In this document: positions 1-8,416 of the stretch, piece by piece
Numbering within the stretch: position 1 is the first letter of the stretch
How the letters are laid out: each line of letters opens with the position of its first letter
NCBI GenBank assembly: GCA_937867415.1
Contig: CALMKO010000026.1
Span: 1 to 32,739, forward strand
Reading direction: 5' to 3'
DNA: 32,739 bases
From: an uncultured Verrucomicrobiota bacterium
GTDB lineage: Bacteria > Verrucomicrobiota > Verrucomicrobiia > Verrucomicrobiales > Akkermansiaceae
Position numbers and translations under genes: made by a program
Notes under the pieces: generated by a model
Seen by the model: only the letters and a program-made list of their open reading frames with translations
What the model was told of the DNA's origin: nothing
Database searches by the model: none

Positions 1-1196
1 GGGAGTTTGGAGAGCTCGGTCTGAACCCCGATGAGTGCGAGGCGGACTGTGTCGGCTTCCCGGGATCGAACGGCGAGGCGCTGATGAGCTTCCGATTTCT
101 CCAAGGCTCCGAGGATGGCGGTTGCCAGATCGTGATGAAGCCTCGCCTGCCGCACGGCTTCGGCGGCTTGGCGGTGGGAAGTTTCAGCGGCTTGGCTTGC
201 TGCGCGGGCGGTTTCTTCTTCGAGAGTGAGCTCCGTCTGTTTTTCCTCCGCGGGAACAAGTGTTGTTCGTGCGATTGCGACCTGTTGGTGAAGCTGGAGG
301 ATCTTCGCGTCATCCTTGGAAATCTGCTCGCGTGTCGCGGTGGCGGCTTGGAAAGCGCGAAGTTGCGTTTCCTCCTGGCTGCGGAGTTCCTTGACCTGGG
401 TGAGTTTCGCTTCGGTGGCGGCCTGCTGCTCGCGAAGGCCGGGGATTACTGAAACAGCCTCGGCGATTTCCTTCTCGGCGCGGGCATGTTCGCTGACAGC
501 TTGATCGAGGCGGGCGGCGGTTTCCCGGGTGCGTTGCAGATCTTCCTCGGCGTTGGCCAGTTGGGCTCTGGCAAGCTCGGGCGTGGACCCGGCCTTGGGT
601 TTGCCGGTGCCGGTGAAGAGTTCGTCGTAAGCGCCGGCGATGCGCTCGCGCACCCGCTGGTCGGTAGCCGATTGCATGACGGCGGCGATGCCATCCTTTT
701 GAAGCCGCTGGACGAGCGTGTCCTTGTGAATGGACGCATGCCCGGCGGGATCCTCGCCGGAACTGCCCTGCCAGACCCACAGGTGGGACCAGGTCGAGGC
801 GAGTTGGCTGGCGTTAGTACGGCTGCCGGATTCGGTTTTCAGGATTTCCGAAAGCTTGGAGTCGGCTTCCTCGTCCTTAAGCGCGGTCATCCCGGCTCCC
901 GTTAGCCGGGTGCTGCCCTTGGAGCCGGCAAAGCGTTTTTCGAGTTCCCATGTCACGCCACAGGCCTCGAAGCGGAGCGAAACCTCCGGTTCTCCGTGGT
1001 GGATGCTGGACGCCATTTCCTTCTGAATGCCGCCACCGGTTTTGGCGCGAAGGAAGAGCGCGCGGTGGATGGCTTCGGCGAGGGTGCTTTTGCCTGATTC
1101 GTTGGGTCCGCCGATCAGGTTGCGCGAGGGATCGAAGGAAACGGAGAGTTCCTTGTGGACCCGATAGTTACGGAGAGTGACGGAAAGAAGTCGCAT
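1..1196 (-). CDS. SbcC/Rad50-like AAA ATPase, DNA repair (partial, C-terminus missing)
   Basis: The frame is open from an ATG at 1196 to the left edge, giving 398 residues of a longer protein. The N-terminus reads MRLLSVTLRNYRVHKELSV, followed by a Walker A motif GPNESGKST at about residues 30-38, the layout of SMC/SbcC/RecN-type ATPases that bind DNA ends. From about residue 210 the sequence becomes rich in Glu, Ala, Gln and Arg with heptad-like spacing, as expected for the coiled-coil arm. Walker B and the signature motif would lie beyond the window. The gene starts 10 bases after the stop of an SbcD-like nuclease, which supports a two-subunit nuclease/ATPase complex. YhaN/YhaO of Bacillus is an alternative family comparison. 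The cytoplasmic DNA-repair role comes from the family, not from direct evidence. Confidence 0.85.
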   Translation of the reverse strand, partial: MRLLSVTLRNYRVHKELSVSFDPSRNLIGGPNESGKSTLAEAIHRALFLRAKTGGGIQKEMASSIHHGEPEVSLRFEACGVTWELEKRFAGSKGSTRLTGAGMTALKDEEADSKLSEILKTESGSRTNASQLASTWSHLWVWQGSSGEDPAGHASIHKDTLVQRLQKDGIAAVMQSATDQRVRERIAGAYDELFTGTGKPKAGSTPELARAQLANAEEDLQRTRETAARLDQAVSEHARAEKEIAEAVSVIPGLREQQAATEAKLTQVKELRSQEETQLRAFQAATATREQISKDDAKILQLHQQVAIARTTLVPAEEKQTELTLEEETARAASQAAETSHRQAAEAVRQARLHHDLATAILGALEKSEAHQRLAVRSREADTVRLALIGVQTELSKL

Positions 1197-1206
1197 CGGG
1201 GGGGGC

Positions 1207-2382
1207 TTAGGCGAGGCAGGAGGAGTTGAGTTCGCGGAGGGCAATCCGGGCGATGGCCGCATCCTCGTCATCACCGTCGATCTGGGCGACGAGTTGGCTC
1301 GCGACCGTGGCAATGAGGGGATCTTCCGCCCGTTGAGTAAGAGCGATGATTTCCTCCTCGGTGGGTGCGATCGTTACTCGGTGATCGAGTTTCAGACGCA
1401 GCAGGCGGGCTTCCCAGGATTCGAGGATTTTTTCCAACCGCCCGGAGGCTTCGATGCCGAGTGAGCCGACAAGTGACAGTAGGAGCAAATGTTCGTCGCC
1501 GCGTTGACCGATGGCTTCGTCCAGCCGCGATGCGAAGAGACCGAGGCTGGCGTCGTCGGAGAAACGAAATTCCAATTCTTTCCAGAGAAAGTGACCGATG
1601 GAAATCTTCTCAATCGCCGGGGCCTGGCCGCGAGAGACGGTGACTTTGAGCAGATTCCCGGGATCATTCCCTTCGCCTTTAGGAAAGCGGTCGGTTTCAG
1701 GAGTACCGCTGTACCAGGCTTTCGGGCCGACCTGCTTGGTCCCATGCCAATCGCCGAGAGCGATGTAATCGAGCTGTTCCATCGGGAGACGAGAAAGGTC
1801 GATCCAGTTTACGACGGTGGAACCGCCGTCCTCATCCTCTTGCGAGGAGCCGAATCCTTGGATGGTCCCGTGTGCGAGAGCGATTCTCGGCAACTCGGGT
1901 GGCAATGATGGATCCTCCAGCGCTGCACGAATCCAGGCGGTAGGATCTCCCGAGTCGTGGCGACGGAGGAGGGGGGCGGGGAAAATGATGGCGTTTTCCA
2001 ATACCACCGATTCCGGGGTGAGGATTACCCGGAGATTGGGAGCGAGCTGCTGCTGTTCGCGTTTGAAAAACTCCTGCTCCCAGATGCTGCCCGGCCCGGC
2101 GTGATCGTGATTTCCGGGAATTGCCAACACCGGGATTTTCAGGGATCCAATCGCGGCACATGCAGCGGACACCGTCGCTTTCGTCGCATGGGACGAGTCG
2201 AAGAGGTCTCCCGCCACCAAAACGAACGACGCACCCGTTTTCTCCACCACCTCCTTCAATCGCTGCACCGCGTGAAGACGTTCCTGTTGGACTCGGTGAC
2301 GTTTGGAAGGCTCCTCGATTGAGGCGAAGGGTTTCCCAAGTTGCCAGTCGGCGGTGTGTAGGAACGTAAGGCTCATGATCAT
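1207..2382 (-). CDS. SbcD/YhaO-like metallophosphoesterase (DNA exonuclease subunit)
   Basis: This 391-residue protein carries the ordered metal-binding motifs of calcineurin-like phosphoesterases of the Mre11/SbcD type: HTADWQLGK near the N-terminus, then VAGDLFDSS, IPGNHDHAG, ALAHGTIQG and ALGDWHG. These coordinate two metal ions, usually Mn, for DNA-end nuclease activity. The length and the C-terminal half without further catalytic motifs fit SbcD/YhaO, where the C-terminal part contacts the ATPase partner. The partner is encoded immediately downstream with a 10-base gap. A second in-frame ATG at 2376 begins MSLTFLHTADWQ and may be the true start. Sequence-level assignment to the family is strong; the SbcD versus YhaO subtype is not decided. 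Confidence 0.88.
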   Translation of the reverse strand: MIMSLTFLHTADWQLGKPFASIEEPSKRHRVQQERLHAVQRLKEVVEKTGASFVLVAGDLFDSSHATKATVSAACAAIGSLKIPVLAIPGNHDHAGPGSIWEQEFFKREQQQLAPNLRVILTPESVVLENAIIFPAPLLRRHDSGDPTAWIRAALEDPSLPPELPRIALAHGTIQGFGSSQEDEDGGSTVVNWIDLSRLPMEQLDYIALGDWHGTKQVGPKAWYSGTPETDRFPKGEGNDPGNLLKVTVSRGQAPAIEKISIGHFLWKELEFRFSDDASLGLFASRLDEAIGQRGDEHLLLLSLVGSLGIEASGRLEKILESWEARLLRLKLDHRVTIAPTEEEIIALTQRAEDPLIATVASQLVAQIDGDDEDAAIARIALRELNSSCLA

Positions 2383-2954
2383 TCTCTAACCTAGCGGGCG
2401 GAGCATGAGCAGCTTGAATGGGAGCTTCAATAACCATTTTCGAGTAATACGATAGTAGGCGGTGTCATCTGTTCGCTGGAAGGCGATCGAAATGGCAAAG
2501 TGGCTCACCACGGGGCGAGAGCGAAGGGGAGTTTGGCCAAACCATTGGGCACAACAGAGGGGGCCACGGAAGGAACCGTTTCATGCCGGACCTACCGCCG
2601 ATCATCCGCCCGGAGGTGTCCGGTTGGGTGCTGGAGAATGATCCTCTCGGATTCGGCTTTCGTGCGGTCATCAGCCTTTGACGCTGCGTAGGCATGCTCG
2701 AAGTTACCGCCTGGTTTGGGTGGCTGCAGAGAATTGCCTCCGTTCAATCCAAGTTGCGACGGTTCTTCGAAAAAAGGATTAATCTCGATCAAGAGCCCCC
2801 TCATTGTTACGGTTGCTCAGGCAGTTTCAATTGCGGAGCCGGATCGACCGGGGGCAGTTTTTCGTCCTGTGGTGCCGAAATCCTCAGACCCACAATTGCT
2901 CGTGGTTGGCTAGGGAGGATGCCGGCCCGCACGGGAGTGGGTGGTGGCGTTTTC
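2383..2954. other. Gene-poor stretch between sbcD-like gene and TPR remnant
   Basis: About 570 bases without a convincing gene. Short frames exist on both strands, but none has a recognisable domain. Given the decayed gene next door, this may be eroded coding DNA. The only local hint of translation is a 32-codon frame on the plus strand at 2583-2681, listed separately. No tRNA, CRISPR or clear terminator was seen. Confidence 0.4.
2583..2681 (+). CDS. Possible 32-aa small ORF (very tentative)
   Basis: An ATG at 2583 is preceded at good spacing by GGAAGGAA, one of the few Shine-Dalgarno-like sequences in the window. It opens a 32-residue frame beginning MPDLPPIIRPEVSGWV and ending GFGFRAVISL. 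The peptide has a protein-like composition but no recognised family. It could equally be a remnant of a larger gene, or chance, since the opposite strand is also open here. No function is proposed. Confidence 0.15.
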   Translation: MPDLPPIIRPEVSGWVLENDPLGFGFRAVISL

Positions 2955-3635
2955 TTATCCGGTGATCGCCTTGGTGAGAATTGTAATCAACTGCTTATCG
3001 AGGGCGTCGAGGTCGACCTCGGACGCCTTTTTGCGCGGCACGATGGTTTTGATAAGTTCGTGGATGAGGAACTCGACCTGCTCGGCGGAGGGATTGCCAA
3101 TGCGTGATTTGAGGGCGTCGGCTAACATTTGGGCGGCTTCCGCGCCTGTGTCCTCGCGGGGCTTCATTTTCGCGACCCAAGTGGCGGATAGCAATGCAAG
3201 TGCGTTATCCCGTTTTTTCTGCAGGAAATTCCTGTACATCGTCGCGATGCCGGCCCAGTCCTTGTTGTCGGACATCAGCGTGGTGGCGGAATTCAGCGCG
3301 TATTGGATGACGTCATCCGAGCTGTCCGACCACACCGCATTGCAGTAAGCCTCAATGGCAAGACTTTGGAACTTCGCGAGCTCGTTGGGCTTGTCCGTCG
3401 TTTTCTTCTTATAGGTGTATGCGAGCAGGCAATACATCGAGCCGGCGGAAGTGTCGTCGGGATGTAGCTGCAGGAAAGTGGTCAGATCCTTGATGGTCTT
3501 GTTCGACTGGTCCACTTCTTTGTCATTGAAATCAATGAACGCGAGGCGGTAACACATGTCGTCGGTATAGCTGCCATCCGGGAATCTGGAGGGGTAATCC
3601 TTACAGGAGGCGAGCGTCTTTCTGAATTCGTTCAT
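2955..3635 (-). CDS. TPR-type protein, C-terminal remnant of a broken gene
   Basis: The 226-residue frame has helix-turn-helix tetratricopeptide-like texture, for example MCYRLAFIDFND, TTFLQLHPDD and AGSMYCLLAYTYKKK, with alternating aromatic, small and leucine positions. It has no signal peptide and begins in the middle of a repeat, so it looks like the 3' part of a longer TPR protein. Fragments of what appears to be the 5' part lie just upstream at 3758-4074 in other frames. TPR proteins next to VWA-domain proteins usually act as scaffolds in envelope-associated complexes. Whether this fragment is translated on its own is unknown. Confidence 0.55.
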   Translation of the reverse strand: MNEFRKTLASCKDYPSRFPDGSYTDDMCYRLAFIDFNDKEVDQSNKTIKDLTTFLQLHPDDTSAGSMYCLLAYTYKKKTTDKPNELAKFQSLAIEAYCNAVWSDSSDDVIQYALNSATTLMSDNKDWAGIATMYRNFLQKKRDNALALLSATWVAKMKPREDTGAEAAQMLADALKSRIGNPSAEQVEFLIHELIKTIVPRKKASEVDLDALDKQLITILTKAITG

Positions 3636-3695
3636 GGCTGGTGCTGGTTTGGTTTGAGCACCTTCAGTATCTGGTCTTGGACGGTCGCCTACACC

Positions 3696-3710
3696 CCCCG
3701 GAAGCCGGGG
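3696..3710. other. Perfect GC-rich hairpin within the broken TPR locus
   Basis: CCCCGG-AAG-CCGGGG forms a 6-bp perfect stem with a 3-base loop. It lies between the two halves of the TPR remnant, roughly at the place where coding sequence seems to be missing. There is no following T-run on either strand, so it is not a classical terminator. It could be a deletion scar or chance. Confidence 0.3.
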
Positions 3711-3757
3711 AGAGGTCGGTGAGCTTTTGCTGGGTAGCGGGCTTTACAGACGAATCT

Positions 3758-4074
3758 TTACACTACCTCGGTGAACGCGGCTTCCGCTTCGACCGGTTCC
3801 TCACCCAGCAGGTTTCCGAGTCCGACATTGAAATAAAGCAACCCCAGCGGCGCATCCTTGTAAGATTCGAGACCTTTGAGAAGTTCCTCGATCTTGGCGG
3901 ACAGCACCCATATAACCCTACTCGGCGAACGCGGCCTCCGCCTCACTAAAAAGGTGGTTCAATGCGTCCGGTGCGACCGGAACCGCAGGGGCTGCCGGTG
4001 GTGCCTGGGCTGCCACGCGGGATTTCTGGGAATCTTTTGTAGCATACTTAGGTTTGAAAAGTGAAAGGTTACGC
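3758..4074 (-). pseudogene. 5' remnant of the TPR gene, broken by two stops and a frameshift
   Basis: Reading on the minus strand directly after the VWA gene, one frame gives an Ala/Pro-rich linker followed by DALNHLFSEAEAAFAE and a TAG stop at about 3918. A few bases later another frame continues the TPR-like sequence: LSAKIEELLKGLESYKDAP, then LLYFNVGLGNLLGEEPVEAE and AAFTEVV, then a TAA stop at about 3758 followed by codons for Arg-Phe. Both stops sit where Lys or Gln would fit and are one substitution away from either. Together with the 226-codon open piece downstream, these fragments reconstruct a single TPR protein gene that has lost function. No clear start codon was found for the first fragment. 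Confidence 0.6.
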
Positions 4075-5160
4075 CTAGTCCTTGGGAGTCGATCCTTCCG
4101 AAACTTCACGGAATTCACCGTTGTATTTCTCGGCGAGCTTTCTGAGTTGATCTCCGTTGTGGTCCTTGTTCTTGATCCAGAGACTGTTTACCACCGGGAC
4201 GCGAATCCCCTTTTTGAGCGATTTGTCAATTGCTCTGAAAGCGCGGTCGGCGTTCTTCGTCGGAATCTGCCCGTCGGTCATGAATATAATGACATCGGGA
4301 GGAGGATTGGCCTCCATGGCGTATCCAAACGGCTGGCGCCAGTCCGTGCCACCGGGCGCGGCCACTTGTGCGCGAACGCCATTCATGATTTTTTTCACGT
4401 TTGAGGCATCGGTCGCCATCCAGGTGGGCGGATCAAGCTTGGCTCTTGCGACCAGTTCGAAGTTGTCGTATTCATCTACCTTCTTCCATTTACTCATGAT
4501 CTCGGGAGCCGTCTGATTGTAGAGCCACGCAGGGCCTGCCCACGGTATGATGAGGACCTGCGTATCGGAAGTGGCCATTTTCAAGGACTTCTCGAGCTCG
4601 CGTTCCATGAATTTGCGGAATTGGCCACTCATGCTGCCGCTATAGTCCAGAAGGAAAGCGATTCGTTTCGCGCTTGTCTGCAAGCCGAAAAGCTTGATTC
4701 CGAGCGCGCCACCCGTGCCCATGCCGCCGCCGAGGCCAGATCCTTTGCCAAATCCGGAACCGGTGCCTGAGCCACCGAGACCGCCCGACATGCCGCCGCC
4801 AGCGAGGGAACTGAGGCTGGACATTTCACCGAAATCGTCGCCCTGCTCGGGGATGGAGTAGGACGCAGTGGCTCCTTCGGCGAAGACACGCTTGACGTTG
4901 GTCGATGGGGTGATCTGCGCGCGCTTCTTCACCGCGACAGTTTCCGCGCCGCGTGCGCCGCCTCCGCCTCCGGGTGGCATGAAATCGACTTTTTTCTCAG
5001 GTTGCTTAATCATTTGAAACACCCAGAAACCGCCGATCACCAGCAGAACGGCGTGAAACAAGGCGGCAATGAGCAGGGATCCGCCACCGATCTTCTGCCA
5101 TAAACTCGGTTTGGCCCTTATTGCTGGTTTGAGATAATCTTCGCTATCGTATGAGTTCAT
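4075..5160 (-). CDS. Membrane-anchored VWA-domain protein with Gly-rich linker
   Basis: The product is 361 residues from the ATG at 5160; an ATG at 5193 would add 11 residues. One hydrophobic segment, LLIAALFHAVLLVIGGFWVF, near residues 29-50 anchors it in the inner membrane. A Gly-rich flexible linker with runs such as GGGGG and GLGGG lies at about residues 110-160. A von Willebrand A domain follows, with the metal-ion-dependent adhesion motif DYSGSMSG (DxSxS) and a later FMTDGQIP strand. VWA domains of this kind mediate metal-dependent protein-protein contacts at the cell envelope. The TPR gene directly downstream is broken, so this protein may have lost its partner. The gene itself shows no defect. 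Confidence 0.8.
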   Translation of the reverse strand: MNSYDSEDYLKPAIRAKPSLWQKIGGGSLLIAALFHAVLLVIGGFWVFQMIKQPEKKVDFMPPGGGGGARGAETVAVKKRAQITPSTNVKRVFAEGATASYSIPEQGDDFGEMSSLSSLAGGGMSGGLGGSGTGSGFGKGSGLGGGMGTGGALGIKLFGLQTSAKRIAFLLDYSGSMSGQFRKFMERELEKSLKMATSDTQVLIIPWAGPAWLYNQTAPEIMSKWKKVDEYDNFELVARAKLDPPTWMATDASNVKKIMNGVRAQVAAPGGTDWRQPFGYAMEANPPPDVIIFMTDGQIPTKNADRAFRAIDKSLKKGIRVPVVNSLWIKNKDHNGDQLRKLAEKYNGEFREVSEGSTPKD

Positions 5161-5403
5161 AGTTTTATTGTATTTCTTCCGGAAAATGTTCATGACACCT
5201 GCCAGGTTGCTCGGCCAGATTGGGCACTTGATCGGAGATGTCGTTGGTGACCGCAGGCGCCTTCGCGGTGGCGAACGATGCGGTGGTCGATAGTGTCAGT
5301 AAGAAGGTTCCGCAGTTGTAAGCATGGCTCGATTTTATGTGTCTTCTGTAATTAGAGACTGTCAGGTGACTTAGTTCTTCGTAGGTTTTGAACAGTTGTG
5401 CAT

Positions 5404-6174
5404 TTAGAAATCCTGCCACTCGGGCTTGTGGTCATAGACCCAGCGGAAGTAGTCCGCGCGTTGAAGCTTTGCTGCTGCGGCTTCGTCGAGACAGACCTTT
5501 GCTGTTTGATGCATTTGCAGAACTGACGCCGGATTCATCGACGTAATTGGTCCTTCGATTGCCTCGGCGACTGCACGAGCTTTTTGACATCCGAAAGCAA
5601 GTAACAGAATCTGCCGGGCTTCCATGATTGTCCCGATTCCCATGGTGATGACGTGATGGGGAACTTCCCTTTCACTGCCAAAGAAGCGTGCGTTATCCGC
5701 GCAGGTTTGCTGGGTTAGAGTCTTAATCCGAGTGCGGGAGGTGAGGCTGGAAGTGGGCTCGTTGAATCCGATGTGCCCGTCGGTTCCGATGCCGAGCAAT
5801 TGTAGGTCGATTCCGCCCGCTTCGTGGATTTTTATCTCATAGTCGCTGCAAAACTTCGGTATGTCCGGGGCGTGACCATCCGGTATGTGGACGTTTTCTT
5901 TGGGGATGTTGATGTGTTGGAAAAGATTCTCCCACATGAAGCTGTGGTAGGACTGCGGGTGCGCTCGCGGCAGGCCGATGTATTCGTCGAGGTTGAAAGT
6001 GGTGACTTTGCTCCAGTCTAGATTCATCGCGATCAGCGCCTGATAGAGCGGTAATGGCGTGCTGCCGGTGGCAAGACCGAGGACCGCATCCGGTTTGTCG
6101 TGAAGCAGGCGAGCGATGATCCGCGCGGCGACGGATACTGCGGCCTCGGTCGTGGGCTGGATGATGATTTCCAT
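5404..6174 (-). CDS. nagB: Glucosamine-6-phosphate deaminase NagB
   Basis: This 256-residue protein matches NagB in length and motifs: a phosphate-binding loop GLATGSTPLPLY, then FNLDEYIGL carrying the catalytic Asp region, and the family signature GIGTDGHIGFNEP with the Asp-His-Glu catalytic set. It converts glucosamine-6-phosphate to fructose-6-phosphate and ammonia, the last step of amino-sugar catabolism, in the cytoplasm. Its ATG overlaps the preceding PIG-L gene's stop by one base (TAATG), so the two are likely translationally coupled. It ends a four-gene operon with a kinase and a sugar porter. The assignment is firm. Confidence 0.95.
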   Translation of the reverse strand: MEIIIQPTTEAAVSVAARIIARLLHDKPDAVLGLATGSTPLPLYQALIAMNLDWSKVTTFNLDEYIGLPRAHPQSYHSFMWENLFQHINIPKENVHIPDGHAPDIPKFCSDYEIKIHEAGGIDLQLLGIGTDGHIGFNEPTSSLTSRTRIKTLTQQTCADNARFFGSEREVPHHVITMGIGTIMEARQILLLAFGCQKARAVAEAIEGPITSMNPASVLQMHQTAKVCLDEAAAAKLQRADYFRWVYDHKPEWQDF

Positions 6175-7031
6175 TAGATCAGGCCGAGTTGTTTGCTGAG
6201 CTTGTGGTGGACGTCGGCGTTGAATTGCTCGATGAGATCGCAGACATAGCCGACGATGTCGGTGGTCTCGTCCGAGACGAGGGGCGTGAGATCGAGACCG
6301 AAAATGAGCTGAGTCGCGGCGTCCGTGGCGTGGGATTCGAAGAAGGTCGCGTTGGCCGCCCGGCGTCCGAGGGTGGCGAGGTCATAGCGTTTTCCGCCGG
6401 CGATCTGGGAGTCGAAAACACCGTTCAGTGCGGCGGCAAGATTGTCGCGACCACTGACATCCATGAGCACTTTCTGCGAATCGGGCAGCCAGTCGAGGTT
6501 GCGCCAGACTTCGCAGCCAATTACTTGCTTTGGCCGGAGATCACGGGGAAGCTCGCGCATCGCCTTGAGCGCTGCGATGGTCACGCCAATGTGGGTGTCA
6601 TGCTTGTCGGCGGGATTGTGGGTGTAGACGACCTGGGGGCGGGTTGCGGTTAGGATTTCCATCAAATCCTCTTTCAGTCTTGGGTCGGTGGCGCTCTTCA
6701 CCGCGCTGCTCGGGTAGTCGAGTTGGATCATTGCACCAAATTCGCCAACGGTTGCGGCGGTGTTTTGTTCCTGACGCCGAATTGCCATCATGCCCTCGTC
6801 GGTGAACGCCGCGTATGGGCCACTGCGCGAACTGCCGGCACCGTTGGTGCAGGTGACGCCGCCGAACCATTGGTCGTCGCGGGCAAAACAATTGAGAATC
6901 CCATGGAAGGCCATGAATTCCAGATCGTCTTGGTGCGCGCCGATGCCAAGATGGGTGACGCGCGACAGGGCCTCGCCTTCGGGCTTGCTGTCGGGGATGA
7001 AAAGTGAAGTGCTGGCATTGTGGAGTTTCAT
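6174..7031 (-). CDS. PIG-L/LmbE family deacetylase, candidate GlcNAc or GlcNAc-6-P deacetylase
   Basis: The product is 285 residues. The zinc-binding motif AHQDDLE lies at about residues 32-38 and the second motif HNPADKHDTHIGV at about residues 139-151; together they form the His-Asp-His site of PIG-L deacetylases. The family removes N-acetyl groups from GlcNAc-containing substrates, as in GlcNAc-PI, mycothiol and bacillithiol precursors and diacetylchitobiose. There is no signal peptide, so it acts in the cytoplasm. It is translationally coupled to nagB and follows the ROK-like kinase by 4 bases. No nagA homologue is in the operon, so a role in deacetylating GlcNAc-6-phosphate or GlcNAc is the natural inference. 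The exact substrate is not shown by the sequence. Confidence 0.88.
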   Translation of the reverse strand: MKLHNASTSLFIPDSKPEGEALSRVTHLGIGAHQDDLEFMAFHGILNCFARDDQWFGGVTCTNGAGSSRSGPYAAFTDEGMMAIRRQEQNTAATVGEFGAMIQLDYPSSAVKSATDPRLKEDLMEILTATRPQVVYTHNPADKHDTHIGVTIAALKAMRELPRDLRPKQVIGCEVWRNLDWLPDSQKVLMDVSGRDNLAAALNGVFDSQIAGGKRYDLATLGRRAANATFFESHATDAATQLIFGLDLTPLVSDETTDIVGYVCDLIEQFNADVHHKLSKQLGLI

Positions 7032-7035
7032 GAGA

Positions 7036-8400
7036 TTATTTTTTTACTTTTGGCAGACTTGCAGCGGCCACTGCCTGGCCGACACGCCGGGATTTCTCAT
7101 CCGGCACGTGCATTGAGATGCCGACTTCGGGGAACTCCGTGGCTAGCACTTCGCGGGCCTTGGCAAGCACGATGTCGCCACCTCTGCCAGTCGTCACGCG
7201 ACCAAGGATGAGCATGTGATCGAAGTCATAAAAATCGAGATAGTGCGGAATCGTATAGCCGAGATAGACGCCCATCGTCTCATAGATTCGCGCCGCACGC
7301 TCATCTCCGGCAGCCATCAGATTCTGGACCTCCTTGAGGCGCTCGGGAAGGCCCGTGACCTTCGGCAATTTGATCTTCGCCGCTGGTAGAAGCTTGTTAA
7401 CCGCCTGTTGTGAAAAATAGAGAGCACCTACACCTTGGTCGCCCGACCATTCATCGGCGACAGCCTTTGGATTGTAATCGACAGGGGCGAAGGCGAGTTC
7501 GTTGAGCCAGCCGAGAATGCGGCCGCGCTTGTCCATGAAGCCGGCGGCCTCGCTGGACCCCATGGCGATTCCCAACATGCCTTTTTGTTTGAGGGAGAGG
7601 GCGCCGGCGAGCGCGGTAACGTCGCCGTCATTCATCACTACCAAGGGAACATTCCATTCCTTCGCGACGCGCTTGAAAACGGCTGCTGCGGTGGGGAAGA
7701 GTTTTTTTGGAATCGCCCGCAGCAGAGAAGCCACGCGGATTTCGTTATCGACGATAACTCCGGCGGAACTGCCGCCGATTGCATCGACGCGCGGCATGCA
7801 GGCGGCGGCCCGGTGGAGTGCGGCGGAAATGTGGTGGTAGTGATACTCCGGGTCGGCCTGGATTTTCGGATCCCACGGAGTTTCCTCCGTGAAGATTGCC
7901 TCCCCATCGACTACGGCGGAGACCTTGTAATCGCTGGCCCCGAGATCGAAGCCGATGCGACAACCTTTGAGATGGCCGCCAGCTGCGACCTGCATGTCTT
8001 TCGCCGCGGGAACTTTGTTCGGATTGGTCAGGACAACTTCGAATTTTCGCCCGTAGGCCAAGGCCATCATATGGCAGTCGAACTTGCGTGCGCCGCGTAC
8101 CGAGTAAGTTCTGCGAATGAACTCACCGATGGCCTTCGGTCCGCCAAAGTGGAGTTTCCAACCGCCGCGGCCCCAGAGCAGGAATTTCACGATGCGCTCG
8201 ACATATTGCAGTGTGTCGGCGTCTGGGGTGGGACTGACGAAAGTCTCAAATCGGGATACAAGCCCGCCTTCCCGTTCAAGACCCAGCACCAGTGGCACAG
8301 CCTTGCCCGAAGCATGGACACTACCGACATAGTTGCGGTTGAAGAGGACTGCGGGTTGAAAACCGGGGTCGAGAGGCGCTGAGTGACTTGGCTTGATCAT
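7036..8400 (-). CDS. ROK/ASKHA-fold sugar kinase with long N-terminal extension
   Basis: The ATG at 8400 (MIKPSHSAPLDPGF) gives 454 residues; the frame is open further upstream, but that part lies within the porter gene. A phosphate-1 loop GFDLGASDYKVSAV at about residues 150-163 and VVMNDGDVTALAGAL, matching the ROK catalytic Asp region, place it in the hexokinase-like ASKHA fold. The first ~145 residues precede the kinase loop and are unusual, since ROK kinases normally start at the loop. It lies between a sugar porter (16-base gap) and the PIG-L deacetylase (4-base gap), so it probably phosphorylates an imported hexose or hexosamine such as GlcNAc. Substrate specificity cannot be read directly. 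Confidence 0.78.
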   Translation of the reverse strand: MIKPSHSAPLDPGFQPAVLFNRNYVGSVHASGKAVPLVLGLEREGGLVSRFETFVSPTPDADTLQYVERIVKFLLWGRGGWKLHFGGPKAIGEFIRRTYSVRGARKFDCHMMALAYGRKFEVVLTNPNKVPAAKDMQVAAGGHLKGCRIGFDLGASDYKVSAVVDGEAIFTEETPWDPKIQADPEYHYHHISAALHRAAACMPRVDAIGGSSAGVIVDNEIRVASLLRAIPKKLFPTAAAVFKRVAKEWNVPLVVMNDGDVTALAGALSLKQKGMLGIAMGSSEAAGFMDKRGRILGWLNELAFAPVDYNPKAVADEWSGDQGVGALYFSQQAVNKLLPAAKIKLPKVTGLPERLKEVQNLMAAGDERAARIYETMGVYLGYTIPHYLDFYDFDHMLILGRVTTGRGGDIVLAKAREVLATEFPEVGISMHVPDEKSRRVGQAVAAASLPKVKK

Positions 8401-8416
8401 GATTCTAACGGAGGTG

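Noticed and set aside
3758-3920. Idea that TAG and TAA are recoded as sense codons in the TPR gene
   Set aside because: The fragments are also in different frames and appear to lack sequence between them, and neighbouring genes use these stops normally. Gene decay is simpler.
4690-4810. Repetitive DNA in the VWA gene
   Set aside because: It is the Gly-rich linker of an otherwise normal coding sequence, not a mobile or CRISPR-type repeat.
5165-5419. An 84-codon minus-strand frame between nagB and the VWA gene
   Set aside because: It overlaps the ends of both neighbours, has no recognised motif and no good start context. A decayed fragment is possible but unsupported.
7435-8382. A 315-codon plus-strand frame opposite the kinase gene
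   Set aside because: The minus strand encodes recognisable ASKHA motifs in an operon. The plus frame has no domain and is explained by codon bias.
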